Part shown: in pieces, positions 35,398 through 43,793 of the stretch
Position numbering within the stretch: position 1 is the first letter of the stretch
Layout of the letters: each line of letters opens with the position of its first letter
Assembly (NCBI RefSeq): GCF_016031655.1
Contig: NZ_JACCHQ010000038.1
Span: 1-58,657 of the forward strand
Length of the DNA stretch: 58,657 nucleotides
Source: Bradyrhizobium glycinis
GTDB lineage: Bacteria; Pseudomonadota; Alphaproteobacteria; Rhizobiales; Xanthobacteraceae
Direction of reading: 5' to 3'
The notes under the pieces: model-generated
Seen by the model: the letters and a program-made list of their open reading frames with translations, nothing else
Database searches by the model: none
Told to the model about the DNA's origin: nothing
Made by a program: the position numbers and the translations under genes

Positions 35398-36489
35398 ATG
35401 AAACGCCGTACATTCTTGAAGGGCGGCGCGCTTGCCGGCGCAACGACGCTGGTTGCTGCACCTGCCATCGCGCAGAGCGCGCCCGAGATCAAATGGCGCC
35501 TGACCTCGAGCTTCCCGAAGTCGCTCGACACCATCTACGGCACGGCGCAGACCTTTGCGAAATATGTTGCTGAGGCCACCGACAACAAATTCCAGATCCA
35601 GACTTTTGCCGCCGGCGAGATCGTTCCCGGCCTGCAGGCACTCGATGCGGTCAGCACCGCATCGGTCGAGATGGCGCAGACCCCGCTGTATTTCTACATC
35701 GGCAAGGAGCCGGCGCTGGCCTATGCCACCGGTGCACCGTTCGGCATGAACCATCGCCACCAGGAATCATGGTGGCATTTCGGCGGCGGCGCCGACCTCA
35801 CCAACGAGGCGCTCAAGCCCTTCAAGGCGCACGCCATCCTCTGCGGCAATTCCGGCACCCAGATGGGCGGCTGGTTCCGCAAGGAGATTAAGACCGTCGA
35901 CGACCTCAAGGGTCTCAAATTCCGCATCGCAGGCATGGGCGGCCATGTGCTGGCAAGGCTCGGCGTCGTGCCGCAGCAGATCGCCGGTGGCGACATCTAC
36001 CCGGCGCTGGAGAAGGGCACGATCGACGCGGTCGAGTTCGTCGGCCCCTATGACGACGAGAAGCTCGGCTTCTACAAGGTCGCCAAATACTACTACTTCC
36101 CCGGCTGGTGGGAAGGCGGCGCCATGCTGCACATGATCGTCAACGACGAGAAATGGGCTTCGCTGCCCAAGCAGTACCAGGCGATCGTCAACCAGGCGGG
36201 CGCGGCGGCCGGCGCCTGGATGCTCGAAAAATACGACAGCGTGAATCCGGCGGCGCTCAAGCGCCTGATCGCAGGCGGCGCGGAGCTGAAGGCATTCCCG
36301 CAACCGGTGCTGGAGGCCTGCTACAACGCGACCCAGGACCATCTCAACGAGCTCGCCGCCAAGAGCGATCTGTTCAAGCGGACCAAGGAAAGCCACGACG
36401 CGTATATGAAGGAGCTGCTGTTCTACACGCAGATCGCGGAGAATTTTTACGACAATTACCTGCTCGGCAAGATGCGCAACAAGAGCTGA
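35398..36489 (+). CDS. orphan TRAP-type substrate-binding protein
   Basis: A 363-residue periplasmic binding protein. MKRRTFLKGGALAGATTLV is a Tat signal cleaved near AIAQS. The family block DLKGLKFRIAGMGGHVLARLG (cited as KGLKFRIAGMGG) holds the ligand-carboxylate Arg, and GGDIYPALEKGTIDAVE follows. AAGGGAGAG precedes the start. The family matches TRAP proteins for 2-oxo or mannitol-like acids. No dctQ or dctM is near, so it must use a permease encoded elsewhere or be regulatory. Confidence 0.88.
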   Translation: MKRRTFLKGGALAGATTLVAAPAIAQSAPEIKWRLTSSFPKSLDTIYGTAQTFAKYVAEATDNKFQIQTFAAGEIVPGLQALDAVSTASVEMAQTPLYFYIGKEPALAYATGAPFGMNHRHQESWWHFGGGADLTNEALKPFKAHAILCGNSGTQMGGWFRKEIKTVDDLKGLKFRIAGMGGHVLARLGVVPQQIAGGDIYPALEKGTIDAVEFVGPYDDEKLGFYKVAKYYYFPGWWEGGAMLHMIVNDEKWASLPKQYQAIVNQAGAAAGAWMLEKYDSVNPAALKRLIAGGAELKAFPQPVLEACYNATQDHLNELAAKSDLFKRTKESHDAYMKELLFYTQIAENFYDNYLLGKMRNKS

Positions 36490-36527
36490 GCGCGAGGAGG
36501 GCGCGGTGTTCACGTGCGCCCGGCTCT

Positions 36528-36614
36528 CGTAGGGTGGGCAAAGGCGCGCTTGCGTCGTGCCCACCAGCTCTTTCACTCGCTTATGGTGGGCATGCTTTGC
36601 TTTGCCCAACCTAC
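36528..36614. repeat. nested palindromic intergenic repeat
   Basis: Outer arms GTAGGGTGGGCAAAG (36529-36543) and CTTTGCCCAACCTAC (36600-36614) differ at one position. Inner arms TCGTGCCCACCA and TGGTGGGCATGC form a second hairpin. Such elements are common between Bradyrhizobium genes. It lies after the orphan binding-protein gene. Confidence 0.7.
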
Positions 36615-36673
36615 AGCGCCGCGGCGCGGAGCCCGGATGGAGCGCACCGCCCTCACGTAACCCCGCGGAGAAA

Positions 36674-36688
36674 TTAACCGGCCATTAA
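36674..36688. promoter_or_regulatory. CtrA-type box upstream of minC
   Basis: TTAA-CCGGCCA-TTAA is a perfect TTAA-N7-TTAA full site 52 bases before the minC start. CtrA is the master cell-cycle regulator in this class and binds such sites. A half-like TTAACCATT follows at 36706. The match is exact; actual binding is inference. Confidence 0.55.
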
Positions 36689-36740
36689 CCATATCCGCCG
36701 CATCGTTAACCATTCAATAACAGGGAACGAGTCGGCCGCC

Positions 36741-37439
36741 ATGGAGGCTGCAGCAAAGGTCCAACGTCAGATGGTGCGCCTGCGCGGGCGCTCCTATGTG
36801 GCTTTCGTGTTCACGCCGACGGTTCCGGTCCAGGACTGGCTGCATGAGATCGACGCCACGATTGCGCGCTCGCCTGGCTTTTTCGCCGGCCGGCCGGTCG
36901 TGATCGACCTGTCCTCGGTCGATCTCAGCCAGGCCGGCATCGGCCATCTGCTCACCAGCCTGCAGGACCGCAAGATCCGCGTGCTCGGCATCGAAGGCGT
37001 CGACGAGGGGCGGCTGACGCCGATGATGCCGCCGCTGCTGTCGGGCGGACGCAGCTGCGTGGTCGAGCCGAGCGCGCCGAAGAAGGCCGACGTGAAGGCC
37101 GAGGCCAAGCCGACGTCGCTGCTGCTCGAAAGCCCCGTGCGCTCGGGGCAGACCGTGATCTTCCCGGAAGGTGACGTCACCATTCTCGGCTCGGTCGGCT
37201 CCGGCGCCGAGGTCGTCGCCGGCGGCTCCATCCACGTCTACGGCGCGCTGCGCGGCCGCGCCATGGCGGGCGTGAACGGACACAACAGCGCGCGCATCTA
37301 TTGCCAGAAGATCGAGGCCGAACTGCTTGCAATCGACGGGTTTTATCAAACCGCCGACGACATCGACGAGGCCCTGCGCGGCAGGCCGGCGCAGGCCTGG
37401 CTGCAGGGAAATACCATGCGAATCACCGCACTGAACTGA
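36741..37439 (+). CDS. minC: septum-site inhibitor MinC
   Basis: A 232-residue protein. The N-terminal domain (to about residue 110) holds GRSYVAFVFTPTVP, and the C-terminal beta-helix holds SGQTVIFPEGDVTILGSVGSGAEVVAGGS (cited in part), AGVNGHNSARIYCQKIEAEL and the MinD-binding RSG-like loop (PVRSG). It blocks FtsZ polymerisation away from midcell. It begins the minCDE operon, 21 bases before minD, behind a CtrA-type box. Confidence 0.95.
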   Translation: MEAAAKVQRQMVRLRGRSYVAFVFTPTVPVQDWLHEIDATIARSPGFFAGRPVVIDLSSVDLSQAGIGHLLTSLQDRKIRVLGIEGVDEGRLTPMMPPLLSGGRSCVVEPSAPKKADVKAEAKPTSLLLESPVRSGQTVIFPEGDVTILGSVGSGAEVVAGGSIHVYGALRGRAMAGVNGHNSARIYCQKIEAELLAIDGFYQTADDIDEALRGRPAQAWLQGNTMRITALN

Positions 37440-37460
37440 CCAGCAAAGGAGAGATTTCAG

Positions 37461-38276
37461 ATGAGTAAGGTACTGGTCGTGACATCAGGCAAGGGCGGGG
37501 TCGGCAAGACCACGACGACCGCCGCGCTGGGAGCTGCCTTGGCGCAGCGCGGCGACAAGGTGGTCGTCGTCGATTTCGACGTCGGCCTACGCAACCTCGA
37601 TCTCGTGATGGGCGCCGAACGCCGCGTCGTGTTCGATCTCATCAACGTGGTGCAGGGCGTTGCCAAACTCCCGCAGGCGCTGATCAAGGACAAGCGGCTG
37701 GAGAATTTGTGGCTGCTGCCGGCTTCCCAAACCCGCGACAAAGACGCGCTGACGGAGGAGGGTGTCGGCAAGGTCATCGCCGAGTTGCGCAGCCGGTTCG
37801 ACTGGGTGATCTGCGACAGCCCGGCCGGCATCGAACGCGGTGCCTCCATGGCGATGCGCTTTGCCGACGAGGCCGTGATCGTCACCAATCCGGAAGTCTC
37901 CTCGGTGCGCGATTCCGACCGCATCATCGGCATGCTCGATTCCAAGACGGTGCGGGCCGAGAAGGGCGAACGCGTCGAGAAGCACATCCTGATCACCCGC
38001 TACGATCCCTCGCGCGCCGCGCGCGGCGAAATGCTGACCATCGATGACATCCTGGAGATCCTTGCCACGCCCTTGCTCGGTATCATTCCCGAGAGCCAGG
38101 ACGTGTTGAAGGCCTCCAACGTCGGCACGCCTGTCACTCTGTCGAATGCCGATGGAGCGCCGGCACGAGCCTATATGGACGCCGCCAAGCGCCTCTGCGG
38201 CGAGAACGTGACGATGCACGTTCCTGCCGAGCGCAGAGGATTTATGGACCGCCTGCTGCGACGGAGGGCTGCATGA
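37461..38276 (+). CDS. minD: cell-division ATPase MinD
   Basis: A 271-residue ParA-type ATPase. The deviant Walker A is KGGVGKTT at residues 11-18 with the signature Lys11. Walker A' and switch residues are in VVDFDVGLRNLDLVMG, and the C-terminus (RRGFMDRLLRRR) is the amphipathic membrane-targeting helix. It recruits MinC to membrane and is released by MinE. AAGGAG precedes the ATG. Its stop overlaps the minE start by four bases. Confidence 0.96.
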   Translation: MSKVLVVTSGKGGVGKTTTTAALGAALAQRGDKVVVVDFDVGLRNLDLVMGAERRVVFDLINVVQGVAKLPQALIKDKRLENLWLLPASQTRDKDALTEEGVGKVIAELRSRFDWVICDSPAGIERGASMAMRFADEAVIVTNPEVSSVRDSDRIIGMLDSKTVRAEKGERVEKHILITRYDPSRAARGEMLTIDDILEILATPLLGIIPESQDVLKASNVGTPVTLSNADGAPARAYMDAAKRLCGENVTMHVPAERRGFMDRLLRRRAA

Positions 38277-38554
38277 GCATGGGTCTGCTTCGACTCCTCC
38301 GCGGCAAGAAGGCCTCGGCACCCGTCGCTCGCGAACGGCTGCAGATCCTGCTTGCCCATGAACGTGGAATGCGCGGCCAGCCCGATCTGCTCGGTGTGCT
38401 GCGTGAGGAAATTCTCGCCGTCGTGTCCAAGCATGTGACGCTGGACCCGACCAAGGTCATCGTCCGGCTCGAACGCGGCGACGAGGTCTCGACCCTCGAG
38501 GTCGATATCGAGGTGCCCAACGATTTCGAGCGCAAGAAGGTGGCGGTCGCGTAG
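38273..38554 (+). CDS. minE: Min topological specificity factor MinE
   Basis: A 93-residue protein. The contact helix carries APVARERLQILLAHER (residues 16-31) and the C-terminal dimerisation fold holds DPTKVIVRLERGDEVSTLEVDIEVP cited in part. Length and start (MGLLRLLRG, membrane-binding) are typical. It stimulates MinD ATPase and drives pole-to-pole oscillation. It ends the operon; a strong hairpin follows. Confidence 0.95.
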   Translation: MSMGLLRLLRGKKASAPVARERLQILLAHERGMRGQPDLLGVLREEILAVVSKHVTLDPTKVIVRLERGDEVSTLEVDIEVPNDFERKKVAVA

Positions 38555-38591
38555 GCGACTCGGTCGCAGCTTGCCGTTTGGGGTGGGTGAG

Positions 38592-38629
38592 AAGGCGGTC
38601 CGCCGGGCATGGCGGGCCGCCTTTGTCTT
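38592..38629 (+). terminator. intrinsic terminator after minCDE
   Basis: AAGGCGG-T-CCGCC pairs with GGCGG-G-CCGCCTT (the T-G in the middle also pairs) around a 6-base loop and is followed by TGTCTT. This is the clearest hairpin-plus-T terminator in the window and ends the min operon. Confidence 0.75.
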
Positions 38630-38728
38630 GCCGCTCACATCGATTGGACGGAACGCGACCCGCGCCTCGACCGTTGTGAACCACCCGCGGCAGCGTTGCA
38701 CCGCGGCTGGTCAGACGGGAGAGCGCCC

Positions 38729-38914
38729 ATGATGTCCGAGGTCCAGGTCCATACCGTTGCCCGGCAGATGCTCGAACAGCACGGCTTTGCTGCGATCGCG
38801 AAGGCCGCCGAGCAGGCCCAGGCCTGCGAGGGCCGCGGCGAGGCCGACGAGGCGAGGGAATGGCGTCACATCGTGGACGCCATGAAGATCATGCGCGGCC
38901 CGCATCAGAGCTGA
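38729..38914 (+). CDS. small helical protein (61 aa)
   Basis: MMSEVQVHTVARQMLEQHG is followed by FAAIAKAAEQAQACEGRGEADEAREWRHI in part and ends MRGPHQS. The layout (HTVARQM, AIAKAA, EWxHIVDAM) recalls short rhizobial proteins of unknown function. GGGAGAG precedes the ATG. There is no clear link to the min genes upstream. Confidence 0.55.
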   Translation: MMSEVQVHTVARQMLEQHGFAAIAKAAEQAQACEGRGEADEAREWRHIVDAMKIMRGPHQS

Positions 38915-38935
38915 CATCCTAAGGCGCGAGCGTCC

Positions 38936-39184
38936 TCAACGCTCGCCGCGGTCGGTGCCTTGCGACGACGTGCGGATCTGTGTCTGGGGTTGCGCGCGCG
39001 CGCCCGATTCCCTGCAGGGCAGCGGTTCCCACGTGCCGTCCGGCGCCTGCTGATAGGCACTGCAGGACGGCGAGGTGGACTTCTCCCCGCCCTTCTGGGC
39101 ATCGGAGTTTCTTGCCAGTGCGGGCGCAGTCAGCACCGCGGCGGCTGCAATCGCGCCGGCGAAAACGAAATGGATATTCCGCAT
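38936..39184 (-). CDS. small secreted protein with Cys pair (82 aa)
   Basis: The signal peptide is MRNIHFVFAGAIAAAAVLTAPALA. The mature part is short and hydrophilic (SPSCSAYQQAPDGTWEPLPC) with two Cys that could bond. AGGAGG lies just before the start. No family recognised; similar small periplasmic proteins are frequent in Bradyrhizobium. Confidence 0.6.
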   Translation of the reverse strand: MRNIHFVFAGAIAAAAVLTAPALARNSDAQKGGEKSTSPSCSAYQQAPDGTWEPLPCRESGARAQPQTQIRTSSQGTDRGER

Positions 39185-39289
39185 GAGGACCTCCTGTTCG
39201 AATTCGAAGAGGCCGCATGCTTTCGAGGATTGTGACGATTTTGGGCCGCGGCAGAGGTTCCGTGGCGGCGTGCTTAACGGGGCGGCGCG

Positions 39290-39682
39290 CTAGCCGCCCT
39301 TGCTGCGGATGAGGCCGGTGAGATTGGTCTTCTGGGCTTCGCACCAGCCGGACATGCCGAGACGGCGCTGGTCCATGTCGGTCGCCTGGGTCGCGACCGC
39401 GACCTCAGCCATCAAATCATCGTCCTGTTTCTCGCCCATCTTGCCGCCGGTGTGCATCCAGGCGATCGCCTTGCGAACCTTCTCGGTGGTGCCGTCGGGC
39501 AGGTGCATCTGCTGCGCCCTCTGGACGAGGTCCTGATAGACGAGATCGGTGTTGGGGCACTCGACCTTGGCGGCGAAGGCCTGCAAGACCATCGTCACAT
39601 AGGTCGACCGCGGCGGCGCGTCGCCCGCGAGGGCCGGCGCGGCGAACAGCAACAGGCCCGTCATCAGAAAACCGGTGCGCAT
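39290..39682 (-). CDS. secreted protein of unknown function (130 aa)
   Basis: A signal peptide (MRTGFLMTGLLLFAAPALAG) is followed by an alpha-helical mature part with two Cys (VECPNTD and SGWCEAQK), which may form a disulphide. AAGGAGG-like bases precede the ATG at 39682. I recognise no family. It is divergent from the SDR gene and convergent with nothing nearby. Confidence 0.6.
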   Translation of the reverse strand: MRTGFLMTGLLLFAAPALAGDAPPRSTYVTMVLQAFAAKVECPNTDLVYQDLVQRAQQMHLPDGTTEKVRKAIAWMHTGGKMGEKQDDDLMAEVAVATQATDMDQRRLGMSGWCEAQKTNLTGLIRSKGG

Positions 39683-39819
39683 CCTTGGGACCTCCTTGGG
39701 ACCTCCTCCATTTTCCGAGAGGCTAGCGGCCGGCGCGCCGCTCGGCAATGGGACCGGGAGACAATTGTCGCCGATCGGCCCGGCGGGCTAACCTGCGCTC
39801 CCCAGCATTGGAGCGCAAC

Positions 39820-40602
39820 ATGAGCCTGTTCAGCACGCCGTTCGATCCCGCACGCGACACTGCGCTCGTCACAGGGGCGGGCAACGGCATCGGCCGCGCG
39901 ATTGCGCTCGGCCTGGTCGGCGAGGGCGTCCGCACCGTGTTCGCGGATGTCAGCGCGGAGCGGGTGCGTGCCGCGATCGGCGCGAGCGAGAGGCCAGATC
40001 TCGCCGTGCCCTGGGTCGGCGATCTCGCGCGCCTCGAGGCCTGCGATGAGCTGCTGACATCAGCACATTCTGAGCTGGGCGACGTCACGCATTTCGTCCA
40101 CAGCGCCTCGCCACCGCGGCGGGAGGCCGATCACGTGCTCGCGGTCGATCGCAACACCTGGCAGGAGATGCATGCCGTCAATCTCGATGCCGGCTTTCAC
40201 CTGGCGCGCGAGCTCGCAAAGCGGCTGATCGCGGCGAAGCGGCCGGGCTCGTTCCTGTTTCTGACCTCGCTGCATGCAGGAACGCCGCGCAACCTGCCGC
40301 ACTACTCGACCGCAAAGGCCGCGATGGCGATGCTGGTGAAGGAGCTGGCCAAGACGCTCGGACGCTACGACATCCGCGTCAACGCACTGGTCCCCGGCGC
40401 GATCGCAGCCGGCGGGTTCGTCGCCGATCCCGCGCTGGCGCGGCACATTCCGCTCGGGCGTCTCGGCGAAGCCAGGGACCTCGCACCGATGGCGCTCACG
40501 GTGCTGTCGAACCAGCTGTCCGCTTACGTCACCGGCGCAGCCTTCGTCGTCGACGGCGGATTATCGCTGACGAACTGGTTCGAGGCGCCGGTGCTGGATT
40601 AG
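39820..40602 (+). CDS. short-chain dehydrogenase/reductase
   Basis: A 260-residue classical SDR. The NAD(P)-binding motif is LVTGAGNGIGRAIALG at residues 17-32. The active site has FLTSLHAGTPRNLPHYSTAKAA (cited as the YxxxK: HYSTAKAAM), and the C-terminus is AAFVVDGGLSLTNW. The catalytic Ser is in FLTSLH. The substrate is unknown. The ATG at 39820 starts the typical N-terminus MSLFSTPFDPARDTALVTG. Confidence 0.9.
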   Translation: MSLFSTPFDPARDTALVTGAGNGIGRAIALGLVGEGVRTVFADVSAERVRAAIGASERPDLAVPWVGDLARLEACDELLTSAHSELGDVTHFVHSASPPRREADHVLAVDRNTWQEMHAVNLDAGFHLARELAKRLIAAKRPGSFLFLTSLHAGTPRNLPHYSTAKAAMAMLVKELAKTLGRYDIRVNALVPGAIAAGGFVADPALARHIPLGRLGEARDLAPMALTVLSNQLSAYVTGAAFVVDGGLSLTNWFEAPVLD

Positions 40603-40829
40603 CGCTGCCAGGCCGGCACCGGATCGAGCGGAGTGCGATAGAGCTCGTTGTGATCGCGATCGGTGACGCGCACCGCGCAACCCTTCTGCTGCAGCTCCGG
40701 CTTCACCTGCGACAGTTCGCAAGCCAATTGATCGGCGCGATCTGAGGCAACCTCGATGTCCTCGAGGATGATTCCACCCTGGTTCTTGAACTCTTCACCA
40801 ACCACGAGATCGAAATAATAGTAGGGCAT
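40599..40829 (-). CDS. DUF6894 family protein (76 aa)
   Basis: The protein opens MPYYYFDLVVGEEFKNQGG and continues with an Ala/Leu-rich helix and a beta hairpin (CAVRVTDRDHNELYRTPLDP). This is the DUF6894 family, very common in Bradyrhizobium and of unknown role. Its end overlaps the stop of the convergent SDR gene by four bases. Confidence 0.75.
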   Translation of the reverse strand: MPYYYFDLVVGEEFKNQGGIILEDIEVASDRADQLACELSQVKPELQQKGCAVRVTDRDHNELYRTPLDPVPAWQR

Positions 40830-40974
40830 CCGATTTCCCCGGTGTGACGATCTGAGCTTCAGTGCAAGTCTCAACACATGTCGGATGTTACCACTGAGTC
40901 GACATCTATCGAATGAACAGAGCGCGCAATCTCTGGGCTTATGGCGCAGAAATGATGTGCAACGTGCGGGCTCG

Positions 40975-40989
40975 TTAAGAATTTATTAA
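40975..40989. promoter_or_regulatory. CtrA-type box in intergenic region
   Basis: TTAA-GAATTTA-TTAA is a perfect TTAA-N7-TTAA site. It lies 146 bases upstream of the DUF6894 start on the minus strand and about 80 bases ahead of a hairpin on the plus strand, so it may serve either direction. Confidence 0.5.
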
Positions 40990-41009
40990 ATATGCCTGCG
41001 CGATCATTA

Positions 41010-41098
41010 AGACATGGAATTGCAGCAGAACCGGGCTCCGGGAACCGGCAGCTGCAAGAGAAGGCCGGCGGCATAGATCCCGACGGCCTTTTCTCTTG
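41010..41098 (+). ncRNA. candidate small RNA ending in a hairpin
   Basis: The end is a stem in which CAAGAGAAGGCCG (41055-41067) pairs with CGGCCTTTTCTCTTG (41084-41098), with a 2-base bulge and a 16-base loop, plus a short T-rich side. A second GC-rich hairpin (CCGGGCTCCGGGAACCGG) lies just before it. No protein is encoded. This fits a small RNA with its own terminator behind the CtrA-type box at 40975; it could instead be a plain two-way terminator. Confidence 0.35.
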
Positions 41099-41194
41099 AG
41101 CGAGACGCGCGAGATGTCGCTTACCGTAATCGCCCGGAGTTAACGCTTCACATCGACTCGGACAGCGTACACGTCACATCAAGGCTGCGGCGTT

Positions 41195-41321
41195 GCTCTA
41201 AAGCGCGATGCGATCAGGGTGAATCGTCATCGCGCTTTTGGCTATCGTTTGAGCATGATCTTTTCGGAAAACCGCTACGCACTTTGCGCTAACGCGGCCC
41301 TTCGGGTCCGGATCATGCTCT
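41195..41321. repeat. two-hairpin dispersed repeat
   Basis: First hairpin AAGCGCGATG (41201-41210) with CATCGCGCTT (41229-41238). Second arms GAGCATGATC (41251-41260) and GATCATGCTC (41311-41320), both perfect. This is a well-known rhizobial intergenic element (recognised by memory). Its last bases overlap the TAG stop of the gene at 41320. Confidence 0.75.
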
Positions 41322-42378
41322 AACGCAGCGGCATCGGCGGACGCACGATAGGTCCGTCGTCATCGGCAACGGCTTGCTGCGTCGTCGTGGTCGGCGCAGC
41401 TGCCGGCGGCGCGGCGGCGGCCTGCGATGACGGCGGCGGAGGTGCGAGCGGCGGGGGCGAAGAGGCCGGCATGTAGGTCCGCGTTACAGGCGGCTTGGGC
41501 TTGCGAACCGGCGGCGCCGCAGGCTGCGGCGGCAGTGCGGCAGCGCGTGCGCGCGGATCGACCGGCGGCCTCGCTTCGGTGACCGGCTTTGGTGCAGGGG
41601 GCTTCGCCATCTCGCGCGCCATCTGCTCCTGTCCGGCCTTCAACTCGGCGATGTTGGCCTTGAGCTGCTCGATCTGCTGCGCCATGGCGGCGAGATCGCG
41701 TGTCATCGATTGCACCGACTGCGCCGTGTCGACGGGCTCTGTTGCCGCAGGTGCGGCCGCAGCAAGCTGAGCCGCGGGCGGCGCAGCAGCTTGATCTGCC
41801 GCTTGGTTGGGTGTGGCTTCCGCAGTGGGGGGCGCAGCCTGGGCGGTGCCGACCGGCGCGCTTTGCTGCGGTGTCGCGGACAGCAACGAGGTCGTCGGGA
41901 GCAGCGAGGTCAGCGCCGGCGTCCATTCGGCCAGCAACTGCTTTGCCGTGTCGCCGTGCTTCTCCCAGGCGATGCTGGCGGCCACGCTGGCGCCGGCAAG
42001 CAGGAACGCGACGAACGCGCCGCGCAGCCACTTGCCGACCGAAGACCGCTTCTTCACCACGGGACCATCGCTGGACGTGACGCGGACAGCCGTGTCGATC
42101 GACGGTGCCGCGGTGGATTTTCCGTAGACGACGTTGATGGTGGGCTCGGGCGAGCGCGCCGGCTCCAGAGTGAACCTCGGCGTGACCTTGGGCTCCGGGG
42201 CAAACTTGGGCTCCGGACGCGGCGCGATCTCCGGCGCCAGCGCAGGCGACACGCTGGCGGGGCGCGAGGCCCGCACGATCTCGGGCGAGATCTGAACCGC
42301 ATCGTGCGGATCGTTGTCCTTGACCGTGTCCTTCACGATCTCATCGACGATTTGCTTGGCGTTCAGCGTCGCGAGCAT
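41320..42378 (-). CDS. Pro/Ala-rich membrane-anchored protein with coiled coil
   Basis: A 352-residue protein. One membrane segment lies at about residues 118-138 (RGAFVAFLLAGASVAASIAW). The cytoplasmic part before it is acidic. After it come a low-complexity Pro/Ala region, a coiled coil (SVQSMTRDLAAMAQQIEQLKANIAELKAG, cited in part) and a proline-rich tail. No enzyme motif is present. The layout suggests an envelope-spanning or scaffold protein. The stop codon comes from the adjoining repeat. Confidence 0.65.
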   Translation of the reverse strand: MLATLNAKQIVDEIVKDTVKDNDPHDAVQISPEIVRASRPASVSPALAPEIAPRPEPKFAPEPKVTPRFTLEPARSPEPTINVVYGKSTAAPSIDTAVRVTSSDGPVVKKRSSVGKWLRGAFVAFLLAGASVAASIAWEKHGDTAKQLLAEWTPALTSLLPTTSLLSATPQQSAPVGTAQAAPPTAEATPNQAADQAAAPPAAQLAAAAPAATEPVDTAQSVQSMTRDLAAMAQQIEQLKANIAELKAGQEQMAREMAKPPAPKPVTEARPPVDPRARAAALPPQPAAPPVRKPKPPVTRTYMPASSPPPLAPPPPSSQAAAAPPAAAPTTTTQQAVADDDGPIVRPPMPLR

Positions 42379-42662
42379 CGCAGCTCCTTTGAAGCCCAGT
42401 GTTCGTGGTTAAGTGATCCGCATTGGCGCGGGGCTAATCCGAGGTGAGCCCATGCCGTTCCCCATGCCGCACGAGTCCAGCCGGGTTTGACGAAAGCAAG
42501 GCGAGGGGATGGAGATCATGCGACACTCTTCCGCCCTTTGTGGTGATGGAACCCGATTTGCCGAACACGCGCATGTGTTCCGCACCGCCTTGTTTTCAGC
42601 ACGATTTTGGCAATATCTGGTGACGCTGGGGGCGTCGTTATTCCGCTATCGGGGGGCCGGCG

Positions 42663-43316
42663 GTGCCAAGATCTCTACTCGTTTTGTTCGTCGCAGCCCT
42701 GCTGCCGCTGGGCGGCTGCATGCAGACGACACTTTCGCCATCGACGGATGCGAGCATGACGCCGCGCGACCGTCAGTTGCTCGCGCACGCGCCTTACGCG
42801 AAAGCGAACGTGCCCGAGCAATATCTGCGTCACATCGTCGATTACCACCGCAAGGAGCTACCGGGCACGATCCTGGTCGATACGGACGCGCGCTACCTCT
42901 ATTACGTGCTGCCCGAGGGCAAGGCGATCCGCTACGGCGTTGCGGTCGGCGAGGAAGCCATGGCGTTCTCCGGCGTCGCGCGGGTCGGCCGTCTGGCGGA
43001 ATGGCCGGACTGGGTCCCCACCGCGGATATCCAGGCGCGGCTCGGTCCCTATCCCGCGCGCGTTCCCGGCGGTCCCGCCAATCCGCTGGGCGCGCGGGGC
43101 ATCTATCTCTATGTCGGCAACAAGGACACGCTCTACCGCATCCACGGCACCAACCAGCCCGAATATATCGGTCAGGCGATCTCGTCAGGCTGCATCCGGA
43201 TGCGCAACGAGGACGTCATCGATCTCTATGACCGGGTGAAGCTCAATTCGATGGTCGTGGTGCTGCCGCCGGGACAGAGCGCGCAGGCCGAGGCGGGTGG
43301 ACGCTGGCGGGGGTAA
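42663..43316 (+). CDS. L,D-transpeptidase lipoprotein (YkuD/ErfK type)
   Basis: A 217-residue protein from a GTG start. A lipobox (LPLGGC, Cys19) follows the signal, so it is a lipoprotein. The YkuD domain has HGTNQPEYIGQAISSGCIRM near residue 161 with the catalytic Cys in SGCIRM. It cross-links or attaches peptidoglycan through diaminopimelate residues. No neighbour forms an operon with it; a second, unrelated wall enzyme (DUF2778) lies 8 kb upstream. Confidence 0.85.
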   Translation: MPRSLLVLFVAALLPLGGCMQTTLSPSTDASMTPRDRQLLAHAPYAKANVPEQYLRHIVDYHRKELPGTILVDTDARYLYYVLPEGKAIRYGVAVGEEAMAFSGVARVGRLAEWPDWVPTADIQARLGPYPARVPGGPANPLGARGIYLYVGNKDTLYRIHGTNQPEYIGQAISSGCIRMRNEDVIDLYDRVKLNSMVVVLPPGQSAQAEAGGRWRG

Positions 43317-43364
43317 GGCCCCGCGACCGGTCGGCTCCGAATTGTCGTGAATGTTTGTGCGCGG

Positions 43365-43793
43365 CTACTCAGGCCGGGCGACCCGCCATTGCAGCGTCGT
43401 GGCATTGCCGTTGGCGTCGCCCGGCGCCTTGTCGGCGGGCGAGGTGTAGAGCGGGCGATAACGGTAGGCCCACATCTTGCTGCCGTCGTTGCGGCTGATC
43501 ACGGTGAAGTCGCCGACGGCCTTGGCGTCGGCGGTTGCGGCGAGCGGCACCCAGCTCTCGATGCATTTGCCGTTGCAGTTCGACGTCTTTCCCGTGGTGT
43601 CGCGCTCGTAATAATAGAGCGTCATGCCCTTGAGATCGACGAGCTTGGGCCCCTGTTTGGTCAGGATCACCTTGGCGGGAGCCGTTGGCGCCTCGACCTT
43701 CGGCGGAGGAGGATCGCCGCCGCCATGGCCCCCTGCGACCGCCTGAACGGTCGAGAGCGCGACGGCCGCGGCCACAACTGGGAATCTGAACAT
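43365..43793 (-). CDS. COG4315-type secreted repeat protein
   Basis: A 142-residue protein with a signal peptide (residues 1-20, VQAVAGG). The mature part has two repeat-like blocks, GMTLYYYERDTTGKTSNCNGKC and SKMWAYRYRPLYTSPADK (first cited as GMTLYYYERDTTGKTS), matching the secreted repeat family COG4315 usually predicted as periplasmic lipoproteins. Cysteines in NCNGKC are conserved. Function unknown. Confidence 0.8.
   Translation of the reverse strand: MFRFPVVAAAVALSTVQAVAGGHGGGDPPPPKVEAPTAPAKVILTKQGPKLVDLKGMTLYYYERDTTGKTSNCNGKCIESWVPLAATADAKAVGDFTVISRNDGSKMWAYRYRPLYTSPADKAPGDANGNATTLQWRVARPE

Larger units (their letters stand above)
40830..41319. other. gene-free stretch with CtrA-type box, hairpin and repeat
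   Basis: About 490 bases without a supported gene. They hold a perfect CtrA-type box (40975-40989), a strong hairpin ending at 41098, and a long two-hairpin repeat that runs into the stop codon of the next gene (41195-41321). The part from 40990 to 41100 is the candidate small RNA. Confidence 0.6.
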
